From NCBI RefSeq assembly GCF_022605165.1, contig NC_063071.1, positions 1 through 64,000 on the forward strand: a stretch of 64,000 nt of DNA. Direction: 5' to 3'. Numbering within the stretch: the stretch's first letter is position 1; every line of letters begins with the position of its first letter. Both the position numbers and the translations under genes were made by a program. Shown piece after piece: positions 14,172 to 24,652 of this stretch. The notes under the pieces were generated by a model. It saw only the letters and a program-made list of their open reading frames with translations, made no database searches and had not been told where the DNA came from. Source of the DNA: Purpureocillium takamizusanense (Eukaryota > Ascomycota > Sordariomycetes > Hypocreales > Ophiocordycipitaceae).

Positions 14172-15030
14172 TCTGCGGCCATCACATCTGAGGACCTGTT
14201 TACATACCGCGATTCCATTATTTCATCAACAATAGAAACTTGGGGCAGAATCTCACGTCGTTGCTGATACGCATGTTGTTAGTCGGACGACGCCATTCCA
14301 GGTCGAGTCATATCGAGTTGGTTATATCTTTATTTGCATTTGTCTATAGGCAGGTCGTTCCTTAGGCAAAGCAGGATCGAGCTCGGTTGAGAGGACGAGT
14401 GCGCCTTCCTTTCTCCCAGTCGTACCAGGTCAGCCTAGGGTTACCAACCAGAATCTTCAGAATACGGCACCTCGGATGTCGGAATCTACTAGGAATCATA
14501 AGTACTGTATGCGTTATTGCAGCGACGCTCCAGCGGGATATTGCTTGTAACAGATTGGAATCATCTCTCTGGAGGCCATCGGAGCGATTCTAGGCCCTCG
14601 GGAGTTTGCCGAGCTAGTGGGCCTGTATTCCAGCAGATGAATTTTAGTCCAGCCTCCACCCAAAAAAACCCATAAGAAGGATTCTGTTCACGCAGTCGTT
14701 GATTCCACATCTCGGGTGCCATCAGGCGCTTACACGGGACGTTCACATGCCCATTACTGCCGAGGCATTGCAGGTCCATCCATAGTGCACTCCTGGCATA
14801 AGACCTAATGGTTCAAAGAGTCAAACCAATGTGAACGTGCATTGCGAGACCCAACATGTGTGGCGGAACCTAGTACGAGTGGGTTTTAACCCGGCCAGGA
14901 TGTTCGCTAACGATTGACGCCCGTTTCGATCAGGGAGTGCAAAGGGTCGCGCTGGCTCTCAATGGATGCTCCATCGTCTTGAGTCAACAGTACGGGGTAG
15001 TAGCATTCAAGCGTCTCTAAGCAATCCGGT
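14172..15030. other. Intergenic, no gene recognised
   Basis: Short ORFs are present on both strands (for example a 72-codon minus-strand frame at 14561-14779), but nothing I can assign. The distal part lies upstream of the KP4-like gene and should contain its promoter. Confidence 0.5.
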
Positions 15031-15035
15031 TTGTC

Positions 15036-15043
15036 TATATAAA
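15036..15043 (+). promoter_or_regulatory. Candidate TATA box of the KP4-like gene
   Basis: The sequence TATATAAA lies 138 bp upstream of the ATG at 15181, on the coding strand, in otherwise mixed-composition DNA. A strong TATA box is common in highly induced fungal secreted-protein genes. It is a sequence match only. Confidence 0.5.
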
Positions 15044-15180
15044 GGCCGCTTCTCTACGCCATATGTTTCCCGTGGCACAATCCAACTACTCGCCAAAAAC
15101 CATCGCACTTCACAATTGAATTATTATCTTCGAGAACGGTCATCCATATTTACTCGACACCGCACTCAAGCAAAAGAATC

Positions 15181-15627
15181 ATGAAAATCAGCACAGCTAG
15201 CCTCCTCGTTGCGGCCGCCGGCGTCCATGAAGTGATGTCTAAGGGCATAAACTGCGAAGGGAACGCTCGCTGCCCTGAGCTCAACCTCTACTTAGGGGTG
15301 GGCGATTTCCTCGGACAGGCCAACAATATCAAGCCAGACCGGTGGTACAACAATGGCGAGCATATCATGTGTTTCACTGCTTATCCGCACACTGAGATCG
15401 GGATCAAGGCACCCCTCAGCACCTGCATGTTCTTGCAGAATACCGGTGGCGCACCAGGCCGATCCATCAAGCCGCTCATCCAAGCTCTCGACAAACACGG
15501 ATGCCACATGTGTGGAAGCGTGCCGTTGTTTTATCCGCAAGGCGACAACGATATCAGCCACCATGGAGAGCTGACTATTAATTTTGTTGACCACAACAAA
15601 GTCAACGGTTGCGATGGCGTCTGTTAA
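15181..15627 (+). CDS. KP4-family killer-toxin-like secreted protein
   Basis: A 148-residue small secreted protein resembling the KP4 family: the Ustilago virus-encoded killer toxin and its nuclear homologues in ascomycetes. The family prototype interferes with calcium channels of susceptible fungal cells; the activity of this copy is unknown. Residues 1-20 look like a signal peptide (KIST, then a hydrophobic stretch and a small-residue cleavage site). The mature part has eight cysteines, consistent with a disulfide-rich fold, and a family-like GINC start and HGCHMCGSVPLFY segment. The frame is a single exon, intact, with an upstream TATA-like element. It lies next to a decayed Helitron and about 15 kb from the telomere, a location typical of fast-evolving effector-type genes. 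Confidence 0.8.
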   Translation: MKISTASLLVAAAGVHEVMSKGINCEGNARCPELNLYLGVGDFLGQANNIKPDRWYNNGEHIMCFTAYPHTEIGIKAPLSTCMFLQNTGGAPGRSIKPLIQALDKHGCHMCGSVPLFYPQGDNDISHHGELTINFVDHNKVNGCDGVC

Positions 15628-15769
15628 GGCGAGCCATTAGATATGCGGTCTTGGATCATACTTCAACGAGAATGCTCTTCTCGTCATGCTCAATATGAAG
15701 GGAACTATATAATATATTGAGGTTATTATCCATTAAAGCGCCTATAAAAGTGACCGGTCTCCATTCGCT

Positions 15770-18565
15770 AGTCAACGTTTCTTTCCGGAAGGGATGCCCG
15801 TCCCCATTTGCGCCGAATGCGCACGCTGCTAGGGCCGGGGGTACTGTCGCCGACGGCGCAGCTCCATAGCCGCCTCGGCTGTGAGCATATGTTCGCTGGG
15901 GAGCTGCAGGGGTTGACACCCGTGGAGGAGAAGCTTATTGCGCTAAATTCATGCTATGGCTTCATTGCCATGTATAGCATCCCAGGCAGCGGAAAACAAA
16001 CAGCAAAGTACCCGAAGTCACATCACGGTGTTCCCCTAGGACGTGACAGAGCTGGCAACGAAAGTGTTGCCGCATCCGCTCTTGCAAGTCATGAACGAAA
16101 TACACGTTTGGTGGCAGGGTCCGGGGAAACTAGCACCTAGAGACATGGCCAGTCTCTTGTCAGTAACGAGGCTCGTCGTAGAGAAGGCCCTGGGTTGGCT
16201 CCGCGCCAATAATCCTCATTATGCCGGTATTGCTATCGATGTGGCGGAAATGGATAGTTGGGGAACGGCGGCGCATGGCGTGCCCTCCGCTTTGTACAAC
16301 CGGATGGAGCGCAACGAGTCGTCTGCGTGGGAGAAGACGCGGACCGCGCAGGTCGTGCCGCCGTCGGAGCGGGCCATGGACGATGGGGAGTTAGTGGAGA
16401 TCGAAGAACTCTTCGATATGCTTAACCAAGGTCGGCATACGCCGGATTGCCGGCCTTGCGCTATAAGCGTGAACGATGGCGACAGAGGTCTCGTTTAGGA
16501 CTATGAGGCCCCCGAGCAGGCAGGGGGGTAAAATCAACGAGGTGACGTCGTTAGCAATGTATGCGCTGGGGTTATTATGTTGCGAATTATGCAACGAAGG
16601 CAGAAGACCCAATATGGAAGCGTGTCGTAGCGGCTGCCGCACTATTGCTCGTCACCCTTAGGGCTGAGCCGTCAGCCGCCGGCGGTCTTTGCGAGGACGC
16701 CGACATCACTAGACCCTAGCCAAAACAAGACGCGCCAGTTCCTGACGAGAGTCGCTAATCTTCACAGAACGGGCCCTCTCCCACGTCGAGGTCGTGGGTA
16801 ATCTCCTCGGATACCCTGTCGAGTTTCCCAACAGCTGCGCTTGGGCATATTTGAACGTGTCTCTACTGCATTGGTACGTATTTCGACTATGGCAACATCT
16901 TCAGGATGAGTGCGGCGCGGTGGACTCTAACTCCTCGGTAGACGAGCCGGGTGTCAAGCTGGCAAAAAGATCAGCTTCGAAGAGGCGTACGCCCATCGCG
17001 GAGATATCTTGCGTGGCCTGTGCCTTTACGACTACGTATCGCTCGTGAAGCTCCAGCTAGTTAGCGAGAAGGGGTGCTCTGGCGCATGGGGCGAGCTTCC
17101 GTTCGATAGCGGCTGGGCCTCTGCGAAGGAGTGGGTGCAGGCCTTGAGGCAGCCGGGAAAGCCTGCTGTCGTCTGTCTGGACGGGTACTTGAGCAAGGAC
17201 TTCGGGCAAAGGGGCGAGGAAGCGTGCCATAACAGGTACGTGAGAGGAACATCCCGACGAGCGCAATGAGTCACGACGTGAAATTGATGCCATTGTAGGG
17301 CAGCTGTCTAACACCTCGCGCTGTTTGTGCCGTTGGCGCACCTGCACGGGAAGCGGAGGAAGGCGGCGAAGCGGACGAAGTGGACGGTTCCGCATTCCAG
17401 TCACATGACGTGGGAATTGCGACTCGTCTCCTCGACGTCGTCCGAAGCGCGGCCGGCGCCAGGCAGATAACTGCTGGGTCGCGAGAGCTTAGACTGGCGA
17501 AGAAGGAACTGTGCCGGTTCCAGCAAACGGCGCTACTTTCAGCCGCCGAACTCCACGCTACTAGGATGACATGACGGAAGGACAAGAAAGACGCGTTAGT
17601 GTGTCCGGACTGATATGTTCTGGGGCGCCGGTGCCTCAGCAGGCTTAGGTGAGAGCTATCAGATCGCAGCAGAAAGGTGCCTCGCGAGAGCGAGTGAATA
17701 TGATCCAGGGCATACAGAGCACCATTGCATCACATGGGATCGATTGCGCGGCGGCGGCTCTAAGCGTACTGACCGGCTTTGGGGAAGATGACGTGCAGAT
17801 TACGCCAGCGCATGCCGTTGCCATGGAGGCAACAAACGGAGCGGATGCGAGCATGCGGGTCTGTTTCGGCCCATCGACGTCTTTCGTTTTGGTTGCCAAG
17901 GATTTGGCGGCATGGCTGACACTTAACAAAAACCAGAGGATTGCCTTCTTGGTAATATGCCGATAGCTTGACCTACGCATCAAGGAGTTAAGTTCATAAA
18001 CGGAGCCGGCTACAGGGCGGCGGAGGTTATTCTCGATAAGGCCTATCCTGACCATCGGGTCTCGGCCGATATGGCGGTCCACTTCGGGCCACCGGCAGGG
18101 CTAGTGTTAGAGTCGGACACGACGAGGGACTTACACTTCGTCGGAATGCCGCCCGGCACCGTGCTCCTAACGCTGATGAGCGTCCGGATCTAATATCGGC
18201 GCAAGCGGCCGTAGCAGCAAAACGACGTCAGCCAGAGGGGGTTGCCATGCGCCGCCACTTTCGCGTGCACAGACTACAAGGTGCAAGGAGGGACATTGGA
18301 GCGCGTGGCGCTTGAGTTGCGCGGCACGAGAACGGTGCATTTCGGAGGCGAGGCTGTCCCACCGCATTGCGACCCGTACAGTCTGTACGTGCAGCTATCG
18401 CGATGCCCGACGCTGTATGGCATCATGCTCATCTCCAAGGCGCGGGAGAGGGATCTAGTAGGCAACCAGGTTCCGGAGAAAAAAGGCGCCTCACAGGCCA
18501 GACTCGAGGAGTCTTGCGATGAGACGGTCCGAGAAGCGCTGAGCGGGCTAGGCGGCGAACAGTGA
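15770..18565 (+). pseudogene. Helitron-type PIF1-like helicase, decayed
   Basis: Broken remains of the long fungal Helitron protein. In order I see a region like the DUF6570 domain (GLTPVEEKLIALNSCYGF near 15915, then TKVLPHPLLQVMNEIHVWW near 16060 and a GVPSALYNRMERNE segment near 16280), a middle part (GYPVEFPNS near 16810, GLCLYDYVSLVK near 17015, VVCLDGYLSKDF near 17165), the pre-helicase part (ASRERVNMIQGIQS near 17685) and the helicase C-terminus (CTDYKVQGGTLERVALELRG near 18260, then DPYSLYVQLSRC). Frames change repeatedly, and the segment that should carry the Walker A motif between about 17970 and 18000 is missing. It is therefore non-functional. Unlike the AT blocks it is GC-rich, so decay came from indels and deletion rather than RIP. 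Confidence 0.82.
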
Positions 18566-18768
18566 GCTGGAGCATCGGGGCCGGTGGGTGAAGCGGGGCC
18601 GATGGCCGGAGCGGGGCCGATGGGCGGGTGGGAAGGAGGTCGGAGCCGGAGCGAAGACCGGCTCGCCAATGGCGAGGGCCTGAACATGTGCAAAAGGGCC
18701 AAACAGGCGGAATGGGACAAGTGGAAGGGAATATTCGCCCAACGGGGGACGGAGACGAGGGGGCAAGG
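18566..18768 (+). other. Helitron tail region with G-rich imperfect repeats
   Basis: Sequence following the helicase stop, with imperfect repeats of GGGGCCGATGG type around 18590-18630. It continues at 24797 on the other side of the LINE, because the last 15 bases (18754-18768) are duplicated at 24782-24796. Confidence 0.55.
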
Positions 18769-19181
18769 TTAGTTAGTGTATTTTCCGTCCAGCGGCCGTG
18801 AGGCCGCTCAGGTCCCTAGGGGGCACAGGACGTGCTGAGCTAGTGGGTCTATCCTACGATATCGATACAGGTTCTGGTGGGTCTCCCAGAGATTACCTCC
18901 ACGTCTCCCTTCATCTTCCCATCGCGAAAAGTAAACAAACCACCATCCAGCATTTCATCGGCTCTGAGGCGCTCCAATTCGTGCTCGATGCCCGTCAGCG
19001 GGTCGTTCAAGCGTGGCATCTAAATGCCGTACTCTACTGGCCTCAAGAGAGGCCTTCGTCGGAGGCTGCGAGAGCAGCCTCAATTGACCTGGGCGGGCAA
19101 AGGGTGTTGCCGCACCCTCCGCCTGGACGGGTCACAGAGTGAGAAGTAACAAAAGAAAGAAAGGGAGCGATCACCATTCGC

Positions 19182-22100
19182 CTAGTGGCGAGGACATACC
19201 CATTCGAAGAACGAGCTTGCCTTCGCCAGCTCGACGAACTTGTCGAAGTCTCTGCCTATTGCACGATTGACTGCCGCAGTCGGTGAGGGTGCCAGCCTCA
19301 TCCGATGTCGCGGCAGGATCTTTCGGCAATAGAAGAGATGACTGGGTTCTTTACGTCGGCCACACGAGCATGATAGCCGCGCATCGTCGTGGTTGAATCT
19401 CTCGTGGTAGTCGGCAAAGTCTCCGTGGCGAGACCGTGCCGCGAGCAGGTGGTGGAGGAGTGGTCGTGGGAGCTCTAGTTCTGGTGGGCAGCCGGTGGTA
19501 GGCTTGAGATGCAGTGGCTTGTACTGGGCGGGTGCAGAGGCGTCCCACCAGGCTTCAAAAGCGTCTCTGGACTGCTGCCGGGCAGTCCTGCGCAAATGAG
19601 CGAGTGTCGGGAGAGCGTCTGCCGGTTCGGGCAAGGAGGTGGCCGCCTTCGCTAAGGCGTCCGCCTGGTCGTTGCCGGCAATGTTGGTGTGGCCGGGGAT
19701 CCAGCGGACCTCTGTGGCGCCATGCGTCGCGGCTAGAGCCTGAAACTCGAGGAACACTTCCTGAGAGGAGTCCGCGGGCATGCCTCTCAGGCAGGTTGCG
19801 ACCCCGAGATTATCGAGGCACACAAAGATGCGTCGTGGGTTAGGGAGGTTCATTGCAGCACGCAACCCCTCAAGGGCAGCCTTGGCTTCGGCGTCGAAGA
19901 CCTCAGCTGGGCCAAGTCGACCGTTGCCAGTCGTCAAGGTGAGTCCATTGCGATGAATCACATAACCGTACCCAGCGGTCTTCTCCGTGGAAAGGGATCC
20001 GTCTGAGTAGACGATGAGCGTCTCACGTGGGATAGACCGGACCCATTCCAGGAAGTTTTCTGCAGACTCGTCTTTCGACGCGGCCTGTAGGGGCGTCGCG
20101 TGGTCGTCGAAACGGCGGGGGAGGAGCAGTGGTCGTGTGCTGCGAGGTAGCAGCTGATCGCTGCGTCTGAGTCTAGTCCGGAAAGCCTCGCGAGGCATCT
20201 GGTACTTCAGCTTGATCGACCTATGGATGGTCGGCGGCTTCGGCTGCAGTGTGCGTTTTGCCAGCGGGTGTGCCTCGTCCACACGTTTAAGGCGGGCTGC
20301 GAAGCGCATCCGGCGAGTTTCGAGCAGCTGGACGATCGGCGGGATGCCACTCTCACGATGCAGTGCGGCGATAGGCGTCGTCCTCCAGACTGGCAGAACG
20401 GCACGCATAGAGCTGTGAAGCGACTTGTTCATCTTCCGCAGCAGCTGCTGGATTCCAGAGGAGCCCTCCTTCGTGGGCTGGCTCCAGCGAGGGCTGCTCA
20501 ATCCAGGGTACCAGGCCTCGACGCCGTGGAGCAGCACTGGCTCGACACAGGCTCGGACGGCTCTTTGCATAGCGCTCGGAAGCGGGCCATGTTTGGTATT
20601 GGCGAGCCCTCGCAAGTGGTGTGCCACGGCCTGCGCACTGGCTGTCCACTTCTCGACGTGGGTCTTGAACGTCAGAGTGCTGTCAAGCCAGATACCTAGC
20701 CAGCGCATCGCTTTTTCCGGGCGTCTCTCGCCCTGGTGGAAGATAGGCGGCGACACCTTGGGTTTGGTTCGGCAGAAGTGCATGACTTCGGTCTTTGCCG
20801 GGTCGAAGCTTATTCCGTTGGCGGCGCCCCATGTTACGAGCTCGCTGACATAGCGCGACGCCCTGTCGGCCGTCATCTCCAGCGAGTTTCCTACGCATAG
20901 GATACCGGTATCGTCGGCATAGCCGAATCGACCCTTCGGATTGCCCAGGCGATAGATCGGCTCTGTATAGAGCAAGAAGAGGATGGGCGAGACGGGCGAA
21001 CCCTGCGGCAGCCCGCACTGAAGTGGGGAACTGGGTGTGGTAATGTCCTGATATCGCACGCACGCCGAGCGTTCTGACATGAACGAGCCAGCCCACCGTG
21101 CGAGATGCTCAGGCCATCCCTGCTGACGGAGGCGGAGGATCAGTCGGTTGCGGAGGACGGTATCGAAAGCCCCCTGGATATCCATTGTCACTAGCGTGGC
21201 GACCAGTCCGCGAGCGAATGCTTCTTCGATGTCGTGCACAAGAGCGGCCACGAGGTCGACAGCGGATCTCTTCGGCAGGGCCCCAGCTTGTTGCGAATGG
21301 AGCACACCATAGTGGATGGACGCCCACGCTAGACGGCGTGCGATGAGCCTCTCAAGACCCTTGCCTAGGCAGGAGAGCAGCGAGATTGGTCGCCAGGCAC
21401 GCGGTGTCGACAGATTCCGACGACCCGGCTTCGCTATCATGACCACTTCTGCCTCCCTGAATGGTTGCGGATGGTGACCAAGTCGGAGGCATCCCTCGTA
21501 TAGACGACGGACATGTTCGCCGATGATATGCCAGGCCGCTTTGAGCATCTTAACAGTGATGTTGTCGGAGCCGGGGGATGTGTTTCCCGTGCGGATGGTC
21601 GCGTCCCGCGTCTCGGCCAGTGATACATCTTGGGAGAATGGTATCGCTCTAGTCGCGGCGACTGGGACCCACGGGTCGGCTATGTCGTCTTCTGAGGTTC
21701 GCCTTTCCAGCGTGGCGCGTCGGAGGGCATTGGCTTTGTCGAGCTGTGTTTCGTGTACCTCGCCATCCACCTCAAGGGGTGGTGGTTGGAAGGCACCTGG
21801 CGACTTCATCCATCGGACGGCTTTGAACACAGACGCACCGTCGTTAAAGCTGTCGATGAGGTTGCGCCAGTATAGCCGTTTAGCTCGGCGGACAACCTTC
21901 TGGAAGTCCTTCTTGGCGAGCTGAACTTCGCGGCAAAATCCAAGGGGATAAATTCTTCTAATTGCGCGGTATTCCGCTGCGGCGAGTCGGCATTCCTCGG
22001 TCCACCATGGGGCGTTGCGGGCTTGCCTTCGAACGGGGCGACCGGCCACCTTCGCCGCCACTTGGAGGAGGCGCACCAGGGCGGATGCAAGAGCATCAAG

Positions 22101-22901
22101 GTCGTCGGTAGTTGTCGTCGGGGTTGGAATATCCGCTGACCCATACTGGACGAGATCTACGAACCGCTTGATCTCGTCTTCCGTCGTGACGCGGACTTTT
22201 CCCGGTGGTATTGGCGCAACGCCCACCTCAGGAAGCTCTATGCTGAGCGTGAAGTGGTCGGAGCTAGTGGCCAGATGGTCCTCCACGACTCCTTCCGACA
22301 ACGGTACGTTCGAGAAGGCAAGGTCTATGGTGTTCCCATGCGGGTTTGTGGGTACGTCGGTCGGATTGAGCAGGCTGAGGCGATTCTCCGATGCCCAGTG
22401 AGCGATGTCGTCTCCTCGGCCATCGAGACGACCGGTCTGCCAGCTGTAGTGTTTCGCGTTGAAGTCCCCAGCTACCAGGCACCGGCTCGACGGGTTCCAG
22501 GCAAGGAGTATGTCCAGAGCCTCGTCGAAATCAGGCTGCCGGTAGCAGTTGACTATGGTAATATTGTTGATACTGAGCCAGAGAATGTCACGGGTTGTTG
22601 CGGGCCGCCGTTGATCGGCCGCTAGGCCGGGACGACGCCGGACATACGTCATGACCCTCGGGCGGGTGCTGTTGTTGGTCCAGCTATCAACCGGGGAGAA
22701 TGTATCGTAGGCGGGGTGCGTTTTGGTGAGGCAGCGGCCTTCTTTGGCTTCTGTCCACGGCTCCTGCAGTAAGACGACGTCGTACTGCTCAGCGTCGGCC
22801 AGGGCGAGGGCACAGTCATGTGCCGGCGGGATCTTGCCAACATTGGCCTGGAAGACGCGAATGGTCTTCTGTCCGGTCTGGCTGTTGCGGTGTCTTCTCA
22901 T
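19182..22901 (-). CDS. LINE ORF2: endonuclease - reverse transcriptase - RNase H
   Basis: A 1239-residue polyprotein for target-primed reverse transcription. Residues 14-225 form an APE-type endonuclease (LLQEPW with Glu47; GDFNAKH with Asp146 and Asn148; SSDH with His216). Residues about 440-720 form the reverse transcriptase, with TMDIQGAFD, LPQGSPVSP and the catalytic FGYADD (Asp663, Asp664). Residues about 960-1090 form RNase H with the full DEDD set (YSDGSL Asp967, Glu1005, Asp1030, GNDQAD Asp1078). Near residue 1180 a CSCG...H...C motif resembles a C-terminal zinc knuckle. No stop or frameshift interrupts it. The start codon overlaps the ORF1 stop as ATGA, suggesting translation by termination-reinitiation. 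Confidence 0.93.
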   Translation of the reverse strand: MRRHRNSQTGQKTIRVFQANVGKIPPAHDCALALADAEQYDVVLLQEPWTEAKEGRCLTKTHPAYDTFSPVDSWTNNSTRPRVMTYVRRRPGLAADQRRPATTRDILWLSINNITIVNCYRQPDFDEALDILLAWNPSSRCLVAGDFNAKHYSWQTGRLDGRGDDIAHWASENRLSLLNPTDVPTNPHGNTIDLAFSNVPLSEGVVEDHLATSSDHFTLSIELPEVGVAPIPPGKVRVTTEDEIKRFVDLVQYGSADIPTPTTTTDDLDALASALVRLLQVAAKVAGRPVRRQARNAPWWTEECRLAAAEYRAIRRIYPLGFCREVQLAKKDFQKVVRRAKRLYWRNLIDSFNDGASVFKAVRWMKSPGAFQPPPLEVDGEVHETQLDKANALRRATLERRTSEDDIADPWVPVAATRAIPFSQDVSLAETRDATIRTGNTSPGSDNITVKMLKAAWHIIGEHVRRLYEGCLRLGHHPQPFREAEVVMIAKPGRRNLSTPRAWRPISLLSCLGKGLERLIARRLAWASIHYGVLHSQQAGALPKRSAVDLVAALVHDIEEAFARGLVATLVTMDIQGAFDTVLRNRLILRLRQQGWPEHLARWAGSFMSERSACVRYQDITTPSSPLQCGLPQGSPVSPILFLLYTEPIYRLGNPKGRFGYADDTGILCVGNSLEMTADRASRYVSELVTWGAANGISFDPAKTEVMHFCRTKPKVSPPIFHQGERRPEKAMRWLGIWLDSTLTFKTHVEKWTASAQAVAHHLRGLANTKHGPLPSAMQRAVRACVEPVLLHGVEAWYPGLSSPRWSQPTKEGSSGIQQLLRKMNKSLHSSMRAVLPVWRTTPIAALHRESGIPPIVQLLETRRMRFAARLKRVDEAHPLAKRTLQPKPPTIHRSIKLKYQMPREAFRTRLRRSDQLLPRSTRPLLLPRRFDDHATPLQAASKDESAENFLEWVRSIPRETLIVYSDGSLSTEKTAGYGYVIHRNGLTLTTGNGRLGPAEVFDAEAKAALEGLRAAMNLPNPRRIFVCLDNLGVATCLRGMPADSSQEVFLEFQALAATHGATEVRWIPGHTNIAGNDQADALAKAATSLPEPADALPTLAHLRRTARQQSRDAFEAWWDASAPAQYKPLHLKPTTGCPPELELPRPLLHHLLAARSRHGDFADYHERFNHDDARLSCSCGRRKEPSHLFYCRKILPRHRMRLAPSPTAAVNRAIGRDFDKFVELAKASSFFEWVCPRH

Positions 22902-24652
22902 AGTGATGATGTGGAGGGGCTGGCGCGGTTGAAGCGCTTCCGCTTCAACGGTGATCTGGGCGTTTCATCATCGCTATCGGGCTGTGGGGTCGTGACCACC
23001 CGGATGCACGGCGGAGACATAGTCACGGCCGGGCTGAGCGCGGACTGTACGCTCTCACATTGTGGAGTTGGTTCTCGGCGTTCCGGTTCCTGGCCATCTG
23101 CTTGCTGGGACGAGCTCGGAGGTGGCACGTCACTGCCGTGGCGGGCGTCCGTGCCTGCATCCTGGGGCTGGACTTGCTCAGGTACGGACGGCGGCGTTTC
23201 TTGCGGTCGCGGGCTTCGTTGGACCCCTGGTTCGTTCTGTTCGGTCTGTCGTGTTCGCTGGGCGAAGAGCTGTTCTCCCATTTTTCGCACGCGGTTCCTT
23301 TCTTCTTGTGTCAGTCGGCGATAGACGCCATGCGACCGGATGGGTCGTGCAGGGCACTCGGTAAAGTCCGCGGTGTGTGGTCCTAGGCAGTTTACGCACT
23401 GCGTTGGGGCAGTGCAGTTTGAGTCGTTGGCGTGCGACTTCCCACATCGTTTGCAGGAAGGTCGGCGGTCGCAATTATGTCGGCCGTGGAAGTCCCAGCA
23501 TTTGTCGCATTGGCTGGGCGCTACGGGTTTGTCGATGTATCGGGCGAGTCTGCTGGAGCCGAAAAGCCGCCAGGGTTTCTGTGTGGGTGTGAGGAAAGAC
23601 ACGAGGAGTGTCTTGCTTGGAAGGTCGTTCGAATCATGACGGCTCGGGCGAATGCTGACGGCCGTCAGGCCGGTTTGGCAGGTAATCTCGCCTCTAACGG
23701 CTTCGTCGTAGTCTGCTTCGTTGCCTTGCAGATCGGTGAGCCTTCGAGGGCAGTTGGCGACGACATAGGTGTACCATTTTCGACTGGTCTCAACAGTGTT
23801 AGCACCGAGATCCTGTGCCCAGTCCGACTGGCGCTGGACGATGAGGTCCCTGGTAGTTGTATCTGTGGTGCGAACAGCCCAGCCCGAATTCACGGTGAAG
23901 GCTGCCGGGATTTGGTGGAGGTCGATGCCGACTTTCGCGGCGATGTGGGTCCGAATCGCGTACGATTCGAACTTCCTCGCCGGCGCTTCGGCGTCGAGTC
24001 GCACGAAGACCCGGAGGTCCTCTTTCGGTGGGGCGGGGATTGGTCGTCCCTGGAGACGTAGGTCGGTTGTTTGTTGTGGTGCGGGCGGCGGGGCCTCAGC
24101 AGAGGGAGTGGCCTGGCCTCCGGGGGGCTGGCGAGGGCTGCGACCGGCGGCGACGCTGCTGTACGTCGGCGCCGTCACGGGCGGCAGTATGGAGAGAGAC
24201 TGGCGCCAAAAGTCGAGGAAGCTGGTGGCGAATTGGTTCGCAAAGCTATGCTCAATTCCAGACGTGAATTGCTTCGCGGCGTGGTCGAACGATTCACAGA
24301 ACGCTTGGAAAACTGCCAATTTGGCATTATATGCATCCGTTTGCTCTTGTGCGACCACGTTGGCCCTCTCGACGATGGAGACGGGCTCCAGAATGGGTTC
24401 TAACGAAGGCCTATACGGCGCGAATGCAGACTGCGCCCCTTCCGTAGCAGCAGTATTGGAGAGTCGGAGTAAAGGCGAGGATGGCGTCCGGGCCGCTCGC
24501 CGTGGCGCAGGTGAGACACCAATCGGCCGGTCTACGACCGGGGAGCTGTTTTGGAGCTGGGCTGCACGGGCCCGGTCGGCGAAAACTAGAGGGACATGAT
24601 TATCCAGATCAAAGGGATCTGAGCTGGCATGCGAGCCCGTGGCAGTTGCCAT
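22898..24652 (-). CDS. LINE ORF1: Gag-like nucleic-acid-binding protein
   Basis: A 584-residue ORF1 protein expected to coat the element RNA. The N-terminal 150 residues have helical, possibly self-associating character. Residues 150-210 are proline-rich. Residues 382-433 hold three consecutive CCHC-type zinc knuckles (CDKCWDFHG.., CKRCGKSH.., CVNCLGPH..), the hallmark of Tad1/I-type ORF1 proteins. The C-terminus is rich in Gln, Pro and Ser. The frame is intact and its TGA overlaps the ORF2 ATG by the ATGA arrangement. It is transcribed from a short 5' UTR. Confidence 0.9.
   Translation of the reverse strand: MATATGSHASSDPFDLDNHVPLVFADRARAAQLQNSSPVVDRPIGVSPAPRRAARTPSSPLLRLSNTAATEGAQSAFAPYRPSLEPILEPVSIVERANVVAQEQTDAYNAKLAVFQAFCESFDHAAKQFTSGIEHSFANQFATSFLDFWRQSLSILPPVTAPTYSSVAAGRSPRQPPGGQATPSAEAPPPAPQQTTDLRLQGRPIPAPPKEDLRVFVRLDAEAPARKFESYAIRTHIAAKVGIDLHQIPAAFTVNSGWAVRTTDTTTRDLIVQRQSDWAQDLGANTVETSRKWYTYVVANCPRRLTDLQGNEADYDEAVRGEITCQTGLTAVSIRPSRHDSNDLPSKTLLVSFLTPTQKPWRLFGSSRLARYIDKPVAPSQCDKCWDFHGRHNCDRRPSCKRCGKSHANDSNCTAPTQCVNCLGPHTADFTECPARPIRSHGVYRRLTQEERNRVRKMGEQLFAQRTRQTEQNEPGVQRSPRPQETPPSVPEQVQPQDAGTDARHGSDVPPPSSSQQADGQEPERREPTPQCESVQSALSPAVTMSPPCIRVVTTPQPDSDDETPRSPLKRKRFNRASPSTSSL

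Noticed and set aside
14561..14779. 72-codon minus-strand ORF with several Trp and Cys residues
   Set aside because: Looks mildly protein-like but has no recognisable domain, extension or splice partner.
17057..17585. Minus-strand ORFs rich in Arg, Pro and Ser
   Set aside because: They overlap recognisable plus-strand Helitron helicase text and are frame shadows.
18584..19142. Plus-strand ORFs between the helicase stop and LINE ORF2
   Set aside because: The first is G-rich imperfect repeat; the second lies in the LINE 3' UTR on the opposite strand. Neither has a motif.
21523..24599. Several plus-strand ORFs of 120-276 codons opposite the LINE
   Set aside because: They are antisense shadows of the GC-rich LINE reading frames and show no motifs.
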